From Ipomoea triloba (lineage: Eukaryota; Streptophyta; Magnoliopsida; Solanales; Convolvulaceae), in contig NC_044919.1 of the NCBI RefSeq assembly GCF_003576645.1, positions 15,109,945-15,173,944 on the forward strand: 64,000 nucleotides of DNA. The letters run 5' to 3'. Below are positions 24,901 through 35,850 of the stretch, in pieces. The position numbers and the translations under genes were made by a program. Below the pieces are notes generated by a model, which did no database searches, was not told where the DNA came from, and saw nothing but the letters and a program-made list of their open reading frames with translations. How positions within the stretch are numbered: position 1 is the stretch's first letter; the number at the start of each line of letters is the position of its first letter.

Positions 24901-27546
24901 TCTGATGCCTGCTAGTTGTTGGATAAATTTAATGTGTTAATTTTTTGTAGAACATTTACCTATCATTGCACTCATTCTTTTTGTTTCACCTGCTTCTATA
25001 GAATATTGATGATATAAGAAAGTCATGTAGAACAAAAGTACCCATCTTTGACCTGGAAACTGGTGCTCGTAGTGGCTTGAAGGAGATTGAAGTTTCTGAA
25101 GAGTGTGGAGTGGTATGTGCATAGAATTTCTGTGTCTTTACTCCGTTCTTACAGTTGCACAATATCAACAAAAAAAAGATTCTGGTCTTGATGTTCTTCA
25201 ACTGACAGCAGAGTTTAAATCTTAGATTGGCTATTGGATTGATCTGTTTATCCTTGTTTGATTGTAATTCCTAATTGGTATGTAAATTCTACTTTTGTTG
25301 TCTAGGTAATTTTTGAAGGCGTTTATGCTCTGCACCCTAACATTAGGAAATCATTGGACTTGTGGATTGCTGTTGTAAGTATGATTCATGCTATTTCTTT
25401 ACTAGGGGAGAGTGAATGTTCGCTGACACTTCAATTTTGTCTGGTTTTGCAGTTAACACAATAACATCCTTTAATCTAATTTATTGTTCTGATACAGGTT
25501 GGGGGTGTTCATTCACATCTCATTTCTAGAGTTCAAAGGGACAAAAGTAGAGTTGGATGCTTCATGTCTCAAAATGAGATTATGACAACCGTTTTTCCAA
25601 TGTTCCAGCAGCACATTGAACCGCATCTTGTTCATGCACATGTTAGCTTAAAAAAAAACTTTCTATTTTCTTCATTATATTCTTCTGTATTGAATAATTC
25701 AAGTTATGCTCTATATCGGTTCTGGGCAATTTAATGCTAATCAAACCAAAATCACTTGTAACTTCCAAAAGTATATTTACATGTCCCTACTCCCAATTTT
25801 CTGATTTGGATATTGTTTTTCTGTGTTCGCATGTTCACCACTGAGACTTGAGTAAAATGTTAGAGATGTATCCACTTTAAACATGTTTCGGGGCACAGAT
25901 GAGTGAAAACATTGTGTAACTTCTGAATGAGCCAATGAAGGGTCAATATTAGATGTCAGATTTTATTCAATGAAACTTCATCAAGGGTTGTACTTGATCA
26001 TTATAGGGAGGGAGGGAGGAAATGTATGCTTTTCCATGTCCTATGCTGTAAAGTGTCTGTGATGTAAATTGCCTTTACACTGAATTCTGTGGTAGCTATT
26101 TTGCTCTAGATTTGTAGAATCAAATTGAAGATAAAACTTTGCTACAATGTGGACACCATGAAGAAGTGTTGTGAAGGAAAATATCATATAAACATAGTTT
26201 TGTTTTGAGAATTCAGAAATGCTGTTTTCTATGTTTTCATTCTAGATGTGAGTTGTAAGTGGTAGTTATGCTGTTCTAAATTCGTTATTTATACTGCAGC
26301 TAAAAATTAGAAATGATTTTGACCCTGTGCTTTCCCCTGAGAGCTCGTTGTTTGTGTTGAAAAGTAATAAACAGGCAAGTAAAGTTAATTTCTGTTTCCG
26401 CCATGAATCTGTATTTACTTATTGTTTCTTAAGAGAGGACCTTCTTGACAGGTGGCATATCAAGATATTCTGAAAATTCTTGAACCTACCAAGATATGCA
26501 GTTCTGTTCAGAGTTTTATTGATATATATTTACGTCTTCCTGGAATACCTAATGGCCTGCTAACAGAAAGTGATTGCGTAAGAGTCAGAATATGTGAGGG
26601 AAGATTTGCATTGTTAATACGCGAGGTTTGTATCTTTAACCGAATTTGTGACACATTCTTTTTTTGTAAAGTACTCTGATAAATGCATGATGGGCATTCT
26701 CTCATGACTTCTTTTCCTTTTATTTTCTTTTGAATTTTTCCTTCTAAAGCCTATAAGAGAAGGGAACTTCATTGTTCAGCCAAAAGTGGACTTTGATATC
26801 AGCATTAGCACTGTTGCTGGTCTTCTTATCCTCGGGTATTATTCTTGGTGTTATTCTTCACTGTCTTACTTGTTTATACGTTTTGGTTATGCACCTCGTA
26901 ATTCTATATGGATGGAAACATGTCCAATTATTCTGCACATAATTTCTGCTATTAGTAGTAGTTTTTTTTTTTTTTTTCCTGATTTTTAATCCTTGTTCAG
27001 ATGTATTTAGATGATAATTGGTAAGTGAGTCCATTGCTAGATTGCAGTATACCTTTTTTTGACTTGACTTGACTTGACTTGAATGGCTTTTGTAATGAAT
27101 TAAAGAAGAATAAGAGCCAAACATGATGTCACTGGCTTGGAAGTGTATGTAATGGGACATCTTTTGAAATGTGCTATGCAATTATGTCTCTAAATCAGTG
27201 ATTTTCATTTATTTAGATGTATAGGCCTACTGAACTACTGAAGTGCAGGTTCATTAAATTTGAGTGAAGATTACCATTATGCAGTGAAGATTTATAGGTC
27301 AAATGATCAACTTGCTAATGGATTCTGAATAGCTGACTGAAAATTTTCTTAAATGTAATCTTGTTGACAAGATGCCTTTTTTTCACCTAAAATATTATCT
27401 TGCTCTATATTATCTCAACTGTGGTTAAGTACTTGGAGCTTTATCTGATTAGGCATATTGCCATCATTTTCTTTCTTTCTTTCATGCTTTCTTTCTTCTT
27501 CTTCTTCTTCTTCTCTCTCTTTTTTTGTTTTTTTTTTTTTTTTTTN

Positions 27547-27594
<48 letters not shown>

Positions 27595-30500
27595 GGCTAA
27601 CTTGCGGGTTTATTTTCTTTTGATCAGAATTTTTTTATGATTGATCTTCAATGAATCAGGTATCAAGCAGTAGCATATATTGAAGCATCCGCATATATCT
27701 ACCAAGATGGGAAGGTAAGGTCACTATTGTGTAAGTTTTAAGAATTGGGATTGTTTATCTAAATTCTATATATTTTACATTGTCTATTGTTGAAAGAGGA
27801 AAAAGAACTGAACAATCTGTCTTATACATCTAAAACCTCCTGGTTACATATCAATATATATAGGCATAAAAGAGCATTGGGAAGGGACATAATAAAGGAC
27901 TAGTCTGCCCAAGAAAAAACTACTCCTCTCCTCAAGGCCTTAATTGCAAGAGTAAATAAGGCTGGAGAGGAGGCTGCTCAAGATAAGTATTTCCAACAAA
28001 TATGTATTCCAACACTCCCCTTCAAGCTGGAGCATATGAATCAAATGCTCCCAGCTTGCTACAAATGTATTCAATCCTAGGTCCACAAAGAGATTTAGTG
28101 AGGACATTAGCAAGTTGATCATTTGACCCAACAAATGTGGTAGCAATGTCTCAAGATCGCCACCAAAGTGGACCGAACAAGTGGGGCTTACGAATGCTTG
28201 GAAGCCACCAATACCAAGCTTTTAAAAAGCGTAGGCGTGCCTCGATGCGTTTTGTAATGCTAAGGTGAGGCGTAAGCCTCGAGGCGCATTGATGCGTAAG
28301 CCTCAATTTTTATACAAAATATATTAATAAATTGTAAACAATATTCACTATTCTTATATACAATCAACCTACACACACACATACACTTTACACAGCAAAC
28401 AGCACTATAAATCTATAATAATACACAGAAAAATTACTTCCGAAAAGAACCTGGAGGTCGCCGCCGCTTCTCTTGCAGGATGCGCAGGTTTTCGCAAATA
28501 GAGTTTGAGTCTTCCTCCTTAGATTTCTACACTTCTCTTAATTTTAATCTAATTAGGGTTGGGTCTTTCCTATTGACTGGGATTCATTATATTCTCAATA
28601 AGAACTGTACAGATATCTCTTATTTGTACAAGAATAGACTATTAAACTACTGGGCCCATTCCTAAAATGGTTTAGGGTTTCAACACTCCCCTCAAGCTGG
28701 AGAGTATAAATCATATGCTCCAAGTTTGTTACAAATATATTCAACTGTAGGAGCTCTAAGAGATTTTGTTAGGATATCAGCTAACTGATCTGCAGAATTG
28801 ACAAAGTTGGTCTTAATACACCTTGACACAATCTTCTCCCTGATGAAGTGGCAATCAACCTCGATGTGTTTTGTCCTCTCATGATAAACTGGATTTGAGG
28901 CAATGTGTAGAGCTGCTTGGTTGTCACATATCAGTGTTATTTGAGCAACATTGTCACATTGCAATTCTTGAAGTAAATGCTTCAACCACATGAGCTCACA
29001 CTTGACAAGGGCCATGGCCCGATATTCAGCTTCAGCACTGGACTTGGCAACAACATCTTGCTTCTTACTTTTCCAAGATATGTGATTACCACCAATGAGT
29101 ACACAATAACTCGAAGTAGAACGTCTGTCAAATGGACATCCAGCCGAATCTGCATCAGAATATCCAACAACTTGAGCATGTCCTCTATTTTCATATAACA
29201 ATCCTTGCCCTGGTGCTCTCTTGATATACCTTAGAACCCGAACAGCAGCATCCCAATGGGTATCACAAGGGTTCTCAAGAAACTGACTCAAAACACTCAC
29301 TGCAAATGAGATATTTGGTCTTGTGATTGTAAGATAATTCAATTTTCCAATTAACCTCATGTATCGTTCTCAGTCAGGCAATTGCTCCCCCTGTCCTGGT
29401 AGAAGTTTTACATTTGGATCCATTGGATTATCCACAAGTCTACAATCCAACATACCAGTTTCTTCTAAAATATCCAAGGTATACTTTCTTTGAGAAATGA
29501 CTATACCACTGCTAGACTGCGCCACTTCAATTCTGAGAAATTAGCTTGCCCAAATCCTTGGTCTGGAACCGACTGAAGAGATACTCTTTCAGTTGAGATA
29601 TGCCCTCTTGATCACTCTCTGTAATAACAATGTCATTCACATACACTACGAGGTATATGCATTTCCCATTAGAATGACGATAGAAAACAGAATGATCAAC
29701 TTCACTCCTAGTCATACCAAACTCACACACAGAGCTAAATCTCCCAAACCAAGCCCGTGGAGATTGTTTTAAGCCATATAAGGAGCAATGAAGTTTACAT
29801 AGCAACAAACCCAGGTGTTTGCTCCATATAAACCTCTTCTTGAAGATCGCCATGTAGAAAAGCATTCTTGATATCCAGCTGATGTAAGGCCCAATGATTT
29901 AGATAAAAGTAATTGAATTGATGCAATTTTAGCTACAGGAGAAAAAGTGTCGGTGTAATCCAAACCAAAAATTTGAGTGTAGCCTTTTGCCACCAGCCGT
30001 GCCTTAAGGCGATTAATCTTTCCATCAGGGCCCACCTTCGCAGTATAAATCAACCTACAACCAACAACAGTTTTACCAGGAGGAAGGGGAACCAACTCCC
30101 ATGTGTCACTAGAGGGCCTCACGAGTTGATTTAGGTATAGATACAGAAGAAAGGTGAGAAAGAAAGGCAAAGTAAGGGGAAGATACATGATGATAACTCA
30201 AAAAGTGGACCAGGATGAGGGTTACGAGTAGAACGTGCCTTTCCGGATAACAATGGGTGCACCAGTGGGATCAGTGTCAAATTGCTGTTGAAGTGGTGGA
30301 ATTGCAGCCGGAGGATCGGGTGGCACAGGTGAGTCAACAGGGACCTCAATAGGCACATGGCAAGGACGGCGTTGATAGACTTGAAGAGGACGGTCAAGAG
30401 TAGTTGGAGGATTAGGATCCTAGGCAAGATAAAGTGGACCAAGATAAGGAAGAGGGAGAACCTCCGAAATAGAGACTGGGTCACCTGATGAAGGCTGGAA

Positions 30501-33500
30501 AAAAGGGGTAGATTCAATAAAAGTGACATCTGCAGACACAAAACGACGGTTAAGCTCTAGAGAAAAACATCGATAACCCTTTTGGAGCCGAGAATAACCC
30601 AAGAAGACACACTTGACTGCTTTAGGGGCCAATTTCGAACGCCTAGGAGTCATGTCATGAACAAAACAAACACACCCAAATACCCGAGGTGGAAGAGGAA
30701 AAAGATCAACCGAAGGATACACAATGGAATATGGGGTATCATTGTTTAGTACTGAAGATGGCATGCGAGTGATCAAGTAACATGCAGTAAGGATAGCATT
30801 AGCCCAAAAATGAAGATGAACATTAGAGTGTACTAACAGAGTGCGAGCAATTTCAACCAAATGTCGATTTTTACGTTCAGCCACCCCATTTTGTTGAGGT
30901 GTGTAGACACACGACCGTTGGTGTAACATACCCAAGAGGTCATTTAAGACTGAAAGGGATTAGAGAGAGATTCCTTAGCATTGTCACTACGCAAAACCAC
31001 TGTTGCAAAAATCCCCGCCTAGACCGCCTAGGCACCCGCCTAGGCGCTAGGCGCTAGGCTCTCCTAGACCGAGGCGAATTGCTCCCTAGGCGTCCGCCTA
31101 GGTGGCCGGCCGCCTAGGAGGCCGCCTAGCGCCTAACTCGGCCGACTAGGCCGAATTTGGCCGAGTTAACTCGCCTAACTCGGCAAAGTTAGCCAAGTTA
31201 ACTCGAGCGAGTCGGCCTTGTTAATTTTATTATTATATTTATATATATTTAAATTTATTTATTTATATAAGTAAGAGAAGTAACAGATATATATATATAT
31301 ATATATAATATAATATAATATATGACAAACACCCACACACATGAATTAATTTTTTATTTTTATAGGTCGCCGCCTAGAACCACCTAGATACTGCCTAGAC
31401 CGCTTAGGCGCTAGGCGCTAGTCTACCGCCCGACAAGCATGAATGGGTTTACTGAATTGAGTTTGTATTTCAACACAAAAGTTTTGAAAAATCTGGAATA
31501 ACTCAGAATGATCTTTCTTAAGGAAAACCCAAGTACACCTAGAATAATCATCAGTAAACGTGACAAAGTAACGAAATCCCAAAATAAAATTGATACGACA
31601 TGGACCCCAGACATCAGTGTGAACTAAATCAAAGAGAGACGCAATCCGATTATTGATTCTCCGGGGAAAGGACTTACGTGATTGCTTTCAAAGGTGACAT
31701 GACTCACAGTCTAATGACTGTAAAGACAGACCTGGAACCATCCGTCTAAGTTTGGAGAGACTAGGATGGCCCAAACGATTATGGAGAAGCATATGAGAGT
31801 CTGCCGATGCTCATGCAACAAGATCACCACCACGGAGGTAATAGAGGCCTTGTGACTCAATCCCGGTACCAATCACCTTCCCCGTACTACGATCCTGCAC
31901 AACAAATGAATCAGGTACGAGTAATTTTACTCACAGAAATAAGGTTGAAAAGACTATTAGGAACATATAACACTGACTGTAACGAGAAATATGGCATAGG
32001 ATAAGCCTGACCGACACCGGCAGCAGGTGTTTGATGACCATTAGCAAAGGTAACCATGGGCAAAGTCTTAGACTTTGTGACATTATTCATAAGAGATAGA
32101 TTGCCCGAAATGTGGTTTGAGGCCCCGGTGTCTAGGATCCAAGTACTAGTGGGACTAGCTTGAGAGAGACACAACAGAGAGGAGGTACCAATAGTGAGAG
32201 AGGCAGCCATAATATTATTCAGAAACGAACAAGAAAATCTTCCTCAAGAAAATTTGACCGGCGTTGACCGTTGACCGGCAGAGATGGAGGATCTGAAAAC
32301 ACTGCTAGGTGCGTTTCTTCAAGACGAATCCAATGGAGGCAGCGGCGTCTTGATCGGAGACCGGAGGAAGGAGATCTGGCAGGAAAAGAGTGGAGCTCCT
32401 TGGCGACGGCAGTGGCGCGTGCGGCGGGGGACAGCGACTGGACTTCAGCTCTTGGCTCGCGACGAGGTTCCAAGACGCCTGTGGTGTAGGTTTGGGAGAA
32501 AAACCACAAGGCAAACGTGGGAACAAAAAATAGGGCTGGTGGGACTTCGGTGGCAGCGGCGGGAAAGAAAATAGGGTTTTGGCTCTGATACCATGTTAAG
32601 AATAAAGGGATTCAATATATTCTAAATAAGAACTGTACAGATATCTCCTATTTATACAAGAATAGACTATTAAACTAATGGGCCCATTCCTAAAAGGGCT
32701 TAGGGTTTCAACAACTATAAAAATTATATTGGGCCTAAATTATCTGAAAAGTTTTTTCGGCTAAACCAATTTTGGCTCAAAAATACACCTCAGACACGCC
32801 CGTACGCCTCTATTTCTGTGTAAGAGGCGTACGTCTCATTATAAGGTCATGAATTAGACTAGCTAATTAATTGGATTCAATCTTTTAGTGTGATTTGACC
32901 CATGTGCATTACAACCCAGTTGAGTGACTTCAGCCCAATCTTAGATTCTAATAGTGTTTTCCTCTTTATATATCTTCTATAAATGGAAACATGCTAAAGA
33001 AAAAAACTAGAATGCAAGGAATTTTTATAATGTTATGAAGTATTTCACTACCGATTTAACCTTTCTCATTATATGCAGTGTTGTAAAAATCCCTAGGCAT
33101 TCATTGGACATTTGATAGGCGCCTAGCACCTACTAAAACGAAAAACCTGATTGAGGCCTTAATGATTCATCCACTCCTACAGCATCACCAAGATCTTGCC
33201 AATCCAATCTACCCCCTACTCAACTTTATGATTCTCAACATTCCAATCTTGTGCTAGGCTTGCATCACTAGCAAGTAACATTTCAATATTCTTCTCTTTG
33301 TCTTCCTTTTTGTGCTTATTCATCAAATAAACATTAAATTGCACAAAAACTAGATTCTTGAGTCAATTTAATTCAAGCCTTTTTCTTCTTCTTTGTATGT
33401 ATCTACAATTCAAAGCATTGAGTGCTTCAAAATTTCAAATTATATAAGAATATATCAATCTAACTAAGTATCAAACTAATTAAAAATTTTTAAGTTATTA

Positions 33501-34853
33501 ACCCCTTCAAATGTGCTCTAATTTCATTACTACGCTGAAGTTAAATAAAGGATCCTCATAGCTATTCTTTTCAAGAGGGGGGTTGTGGCAACAAAGTTTC
33601 ACGACTAATTTGCTACATTAAATAATAAATTATATTTGTGATTCATTAATTTAAGGATTGAACTTAATAAAAATTTATTTTAAAGATTTAGTTACTTGGA
33701 TCAAAGTTCTCATCATTCACCTCACATGCTTTCCCGACCACAAAATTGGTGACTTTTTGATTATTATCTTTGGCTTAGGGGTACCTAGGATAATTTTTAC
33801 AATACTGATTAGATACTTGGAAACATCACTTCAATATTGGTTCTCTCTCCACCTTCTCCCTTTTCCCTCATTTAATTTATTTTTCCTTGTTTCTCTAAGA
33901 AATTATCCGGTTTGAGTCTAAAATATTCACTTGCTTGTATCTTGGATGTTTGATAGCTCTATTACATTTGTTAAGGCTTCAATGTCTTTCATGCATAAAT
34001 TCCTTAATATAAGCTGCTTCTGAAAATTAAGAATATTATCTTTAGATTCTTATTGAGGTTGATCATCTACAAGATGTGCCTACTCCTTACATACAAATTA
34101 AAGGGGTAAATAAAGAGATCGTGGAAGCTGCTGGTTGTGCACTTAAGCTGGATGGTTCATACACAACAAAGGTTTGATCCTTATGTCCGTTGCCTTCTTA
34201 ATTGGAAATGCTATTGTTCTCAATCTGCACTTAACTGTTCAGTGATATTCTACTTCAGAGTTATCTTCAAATAGTTCTAGAAAGACTACCTGTGCATGAG
34301 GGGAGTTCAAGTGGGATTCCTTCTCAACAAGCTGCTAAGTTGCAAGAACTAGTAGAATATATACAGTCTCAGGTAACCTTGCCTTGTGATAAGTTGACTT
34401 GTTTACATTTCATGATGAGTTAAATAATAGATTTAATGGTTTGTCAGATTGGTGTAGAAAACAGCTTTAGTAGTTTCCACCACATTGCAAGGTTTAATTT
34501 AGTTTTCCTGATGCAACCAAAAAATGTTGGGGGGCTGGTTATATACTATTAATATTTTGCCAATGGCGTGAGCCATTTGGTATTAGAAAGCAACTCTAAT
34601 AGCTTTCACCAAATTGCAGGGTGAGGGAGAAAGATTGAAACCTTCATTTTTCATTTATTGATGCAACTGAAATATTAACTTATTAAGGGCTGATTATATA
34701 GATTAATGTTCTGCGTTGATATTGTTACAAATAAAAAAATAAATAATTAAATAAAAGGGCAAGCTAGCCTTTTTAGATATACCTTTGGGGATCAATTTCA
34801 CTTTCTGCGATTGATGTAGCTAGTAATGCTAATAGAAGCAGACTGTTCCATTC

Positions 34854-34917
<64 letters not shown>

Positions 34918-35265
34918 AGCCTCATGAAATGCTAGTTTATAAAATTGATTCATGTTGGAAAGCAGGGTAGCAGTTCATCATCAGAGTCGTCACCGAGCAG
35001 GGAGGTTTCTCCATTAAATGGCGTAATTGAAGACATGCAGTCAAGAATCAAGAGACTCGAAAGATGGCATATTATCAATACTGTTTGTCCATTACTCTCC
35101 ACTCAAAGTTTCTTTACTTCGATTATACCTCTATTTCCTTAGGCATTACATTCCTCGACTTGAATATGTTTTACTCACCAGCTCAATCATTTTTAACAGG
35201 TGCTATGGACATTTTTTATGTCCGCGTTTGTTGGTTATTCGCTTTACCAGAGAAAACGCCAGTAG
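12921..35265 (+). CDS. Tandem P-loop kinase/CYTH protein with C-terminal anchor
   Basis: 957 codons in 26 exons: 12921-13037, 13445-13557, 13808-13934, 14210-14308, 14382-14450, 14531-14665, 14756-14824, 15949-16004, 16118-16277, 17367-17531, 19003-19087, 20479-20721, 20810-20910, 21023-21065, 23449-23603, 25002-25112, 25306-25374, 25498-25641, 26300-26374, 26452-26625, 26750-26835, 27660-27714, 34046-34171, 34259-34372, 34966-35082, 35200-35265; all phases close. Two uridine-kinase-like P-loops (GGPSGSGKS near residue 69, GGPSGSGKT near 529) with Walker-B-like VIVDG and VIFEG each precede a CYTH-like region (about 244-400, 713-850). A short coiled coil (about 915-930) and a hydrophobic tail ending in basic residues suggest a tail anchor. 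Plant TTM1/TTM2 have one such pair and sit on the mitochondrial outer membrane; this resembles the longer Arabidopsis At2g01460 type (from memory). Substrate unknown. Intron 19 is GC-AG. Confidence 0.9.
15140..15597 (+). repeat. Tandem duplication in intron 7, period about 235 bp
   Basis: Two units start TCTTTCTA at 15140 and 15375 and share GGTTAATGCTTTA, TGATGAAGAC, AGCAGATTCTCT and TTGGTTGTGCTGAG. Point and indel differences show that it is old. Non-coding. Confidence 0.85.
17650..17701 (+). repeat. Poly-T/pyrimidine tract in intron 10
   Basis: Long T runs interrupted by single G. Low complexity. Confidence 0.9.
21104..22417 (+). mobile_element. Non-autonomous LTR retrotransposon in intron 14
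   Basis: LTRs at 21104-21404 and 22132-22417 start TGTTATGGA and end TTCAA..CAACA. A perfect 5-bp target duplication ACCCC flanks the element (21099-21103, 22418-22422). A primer-binding-like TGGTATAGGAGTC follows the 5' LTR, and CTTGAGGGGGAG, a polypurine tract, precedes the 3' LTR. The 5' LTR carries a 21-bp tandem duplication at its start. The 727-bp interior has no pol; it has a short frame from about 21633 ([11 protein letters not shown]) and direct repeats built on GGTCCACTTT and TGGTGGC. Probably a copia-derived deletion derivative. Same orientation as the host gene. Confidence 0.88.
22418..23448. other. Rest of intron 14
   Basis: AT-rich intron DNA. No gene or clear repeat recognised beyond simple A/T runs. 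Confidence 0.5.
23604..24149. other. Start of intron 15, AT-rich repeat-like
   Basis: Holds several rearranged copies of a TATGTACCTG/CAGTTAA motif between 23820 and 23985, and a GGTGTGTTTAGTTCATGG sequence near 23991 resembling Tourist-type MITE ends. No full element could be closed. Confidence 0.4.
24150..24785 (+). pseudogene. Ty3/gypsy integrase relic in intron 15
   Basis: Decayed integrase with stops and frame changes. Recognisable, in order: [20 protein letters not shown] (first catalytic Asp region), a degenerate middle with a VSD-like Asp segment, and [17 protein letters not shown] near the third acidic residue, where Glu is lost (typically Q-E/V-V-N). The [10 protein letters not shown] form is typical of chromovirus-type gypsy elements, unlike the element at 1-1294. 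Same strand as the host gene; no LTRs found around it. Confidence 0.8.
27461..27597 (+). repeat. Pyrimidine/poly-T tract with one N, intron 21
   Basis: TTTC and TTC repeats run into a T homopolymer of more than 50 bases with an N at 27546. Length is certainly unreliable; the N is probably a sequencing or assembly break in the homopolymer. Confidence 0.95.
27795..28150 (-). pseudogene. Older Ty1/copia 3' end (RNase H tail plus LTR)
   Basis: Minus strand reads the end of copia RNase H ([10 protein letters not shown], then [14 protein letters not shown]) and a stop, then CTTGAAGGGGAGTGTTGGAA, a polypurine tract plus LTR start. Only the final pol part and an LTR remain. A different family from the copia element at 28574, but the same orientation. 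Confidence 0.75.
28151..28573. mobile_element. Fragments of an LTR interior and an AGGCG-rich MITE
   Basis: 28151-28215 matches, inverted, the GGTCCACTTTGGTGGC repeats of the element at 21104. 28217-28310 carries repeats of GAGGCGTAAGCCTCGAGGCG. Similar AGGCGTACG sequence occurs just beyond the other side of the copia element (32800-32840), so the copia may have inserted into this MITE. Confidence 0.45.
28692..29360 (-). pseudogene. copia RNase H and pol C-terminus
   Basis: A 222-codon open frame: [19 protein letters not shown], then the RNase H core [11 protein letters not shown] (first catalytic Asp), [10 protein letters not shown] (Glu), [10 protein letters not shown] (Asp), and the tail [12 protein letters not shown] and [10 protein letters not shown]. 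RNase H degrades the RNA template during reverse transcription. It is intact as an isolated domain but cut off from reverse transcriptase by stops and frameshifts at 29360-29527. Confidence 0.93.
29527..30240 (-). pseudogene. copia reverse transcriptase, broken
   Basis: Two overlapping frames share the domain. The first has [43 protein letters not shown] and IASIQLLL. After a frameshift near 29900 the second continues with [20 protein letters not shown]. The active-site motif usually written YVDD is YVNDIVIT, so the second Asp is Asn. A further break separates LLLIWLKT from the palm end. Not functional. Confidence 0.92.
30420..31002 (-). pseudogene. copia integrase, C-terminal half
   Basis: Minus strand starts with [10 protein letters not shown] (second catalytic Asp), meets a stop, then shows [15 protein letters not shown] with the catalytic Glu, and a typical C-terminal core ([19 protein letters not shown]). 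Separated from its N-terminal half by the insertion at about 31003-31430. Confidence 0.9.
31003..31430. mobile_element. GC-rich CCTAGGCG-repeat element inserted in copia integrase
   Basis: Both ends are dense in CCGCCTAGGCG/CGCTAGGCGCTAG and form loose inverted repeats; the middle is AT-rich with (TA)n. It interrupts the integrase between TQFSKPIH and [11 protein letters not shown] related start (TGTTGTAAAAATCCCTAGG) occurs at 33080. Probably a hAT-type MITE; no clean target duplication was identified. Confidence 0.65.
31431..31905 (-). pseudogene. copia pre-integrase and integrase N-terminal half
   Basis: Minus strand reads a gag-pre-integrase zinc-finger region ([11 protein letters not shown], then C..C) and, with changes of frame, [11 protein letters not shown] and [11 protein letters not shown] containing the first catalytic Asp, then TQFSKPIH at the insertion point. 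Confidence 0.85.
31911..32210 (-). pseudogene. copia aspartic protease
   Basis: About 99 codons. [15 protein letters not shown] contains the DTGA catalytic site, followed by [14 protein letters not shown] and [19 protein letters not shown]. It would release pol products from the polyprotein. No recognisable gag zinc knuckle lies upstream before the primer-binding site. Confidence 0.9.
32714..34045. other. Rest of intron 22
   Basis: AT-rich. Contains AGGCG-type MITE remnants (32780-32850) and a start-like fragment of the CCTAGGCG element (33078-33150). A diverged LTR-flank-like segment may be present. No coding frame recognised. Confidence 0.45.
34858..34914. repeat. (TA)n microsatellite in intron 24
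   Basis: About 28 TA units just upstream of the acceptor at 34965. Confidence 0.97.
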
Positions 35266-35589
35266 TGTGCAGTGGTATAACTAACCGTTGCTGTAAGTTA
35301 AAACTATTCTTTCATGTCACTGATGGCTTCTCTCTTCAATCATGACATTTATTTATCCAGTCTATGGATCTAATCCTGAGTGACTTGAAGATGTTTTTGT
35401 TCTTGGATATATTACTGGAACTTGATAACTGAATATTACTTTTAGAATAGCCTTATAGTCTCATACATCATACATAAAAGAAAAAATCATTAGACCGAGT
35501 AGTCTATCGAGTATGGACCAGACCAATTTGGCTATAATAAAGAAAAGAAAAGAAAAGAAAAAGAAACTCCACTTACAGCTCAGAATTGA

Positions 35590-35850
35590 ACATAGATCTC
35601 TTTTATTGCTTAGTTTCAGAATTTCTTGAGACAAAGTGACTATAGAAAACTGTTTTTTTATGTTTATTTTTATTGGTGTTTCTTAATGAAGTACAATGAT
35701 GCTTGATGCCAAACACTGAAAGCCATGTTTGTATGAAAGTTTAGGACCACAAATTTCAGCCCGGACTGCTTTTGGTTTGCTCTTTCTCTCCCTAATAATT
35801 CTACTTTCTATCCATCTTTTCAAATTTAAACAATAAAGGATAGAAATGAC
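35590..35850 (-). pseudogene. Relic of sulfate-transporter exon 11 and flanking introns, copy 1
   Basis: Collinear with 54190-54430 of the transporter gene. Shared landmarks: TTGATGCC, GAAAGCCATGTTT, GGACCACAAATTTCAGC (exon: GAACCACAAATCTCAGC), TTTTGGTTTGCTC and CTATCCA-CTT. The STAS reading frame is destroyed. Alignment covers intron as well as exon, so this came from genomic DNA, not a processed transcript. Confidence 0.72.

Larger units (their letters stand above)
28574..32713 (-). mobile_element. Ty1/copia retrotransposon, antisense in intron 22
   Basis: LTRs lie at 32594-32713 (5', 120 bp) and about 28574-28685 (3', shortened). On the minus strand they start TGTTGAAACCC and carry a TATAAATA box. 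A primer-binding site TGGTATCAGAGCC (32581-32593) abuts the 5' LTR and a polypurine CTTGAGGGGAG precedes the 3' LTR. Flanks CCTAT and ACTAT are a likely decayed target duplication. Domains follow copia order: protease, integrase, reverse transcriptase, RNase H. Gag is largely missing: protease starts only about 370 bp after the primer site. Frameshifts, a stop in integrase, a DNA insertion and a changed RT active site make it non-autonomous. Confidence 0.92.

Noticed and set aside
27400..27640. Poly-Phe ORFs
   Set aside because: Translate a T homopolymer containing an N.
32219..32574. ORFs on both strands at the copia 5' leader
   Set aside because: GC-rich leader between primer site and protease; no gag motif on the minus strand and the plus frame is its shadow.
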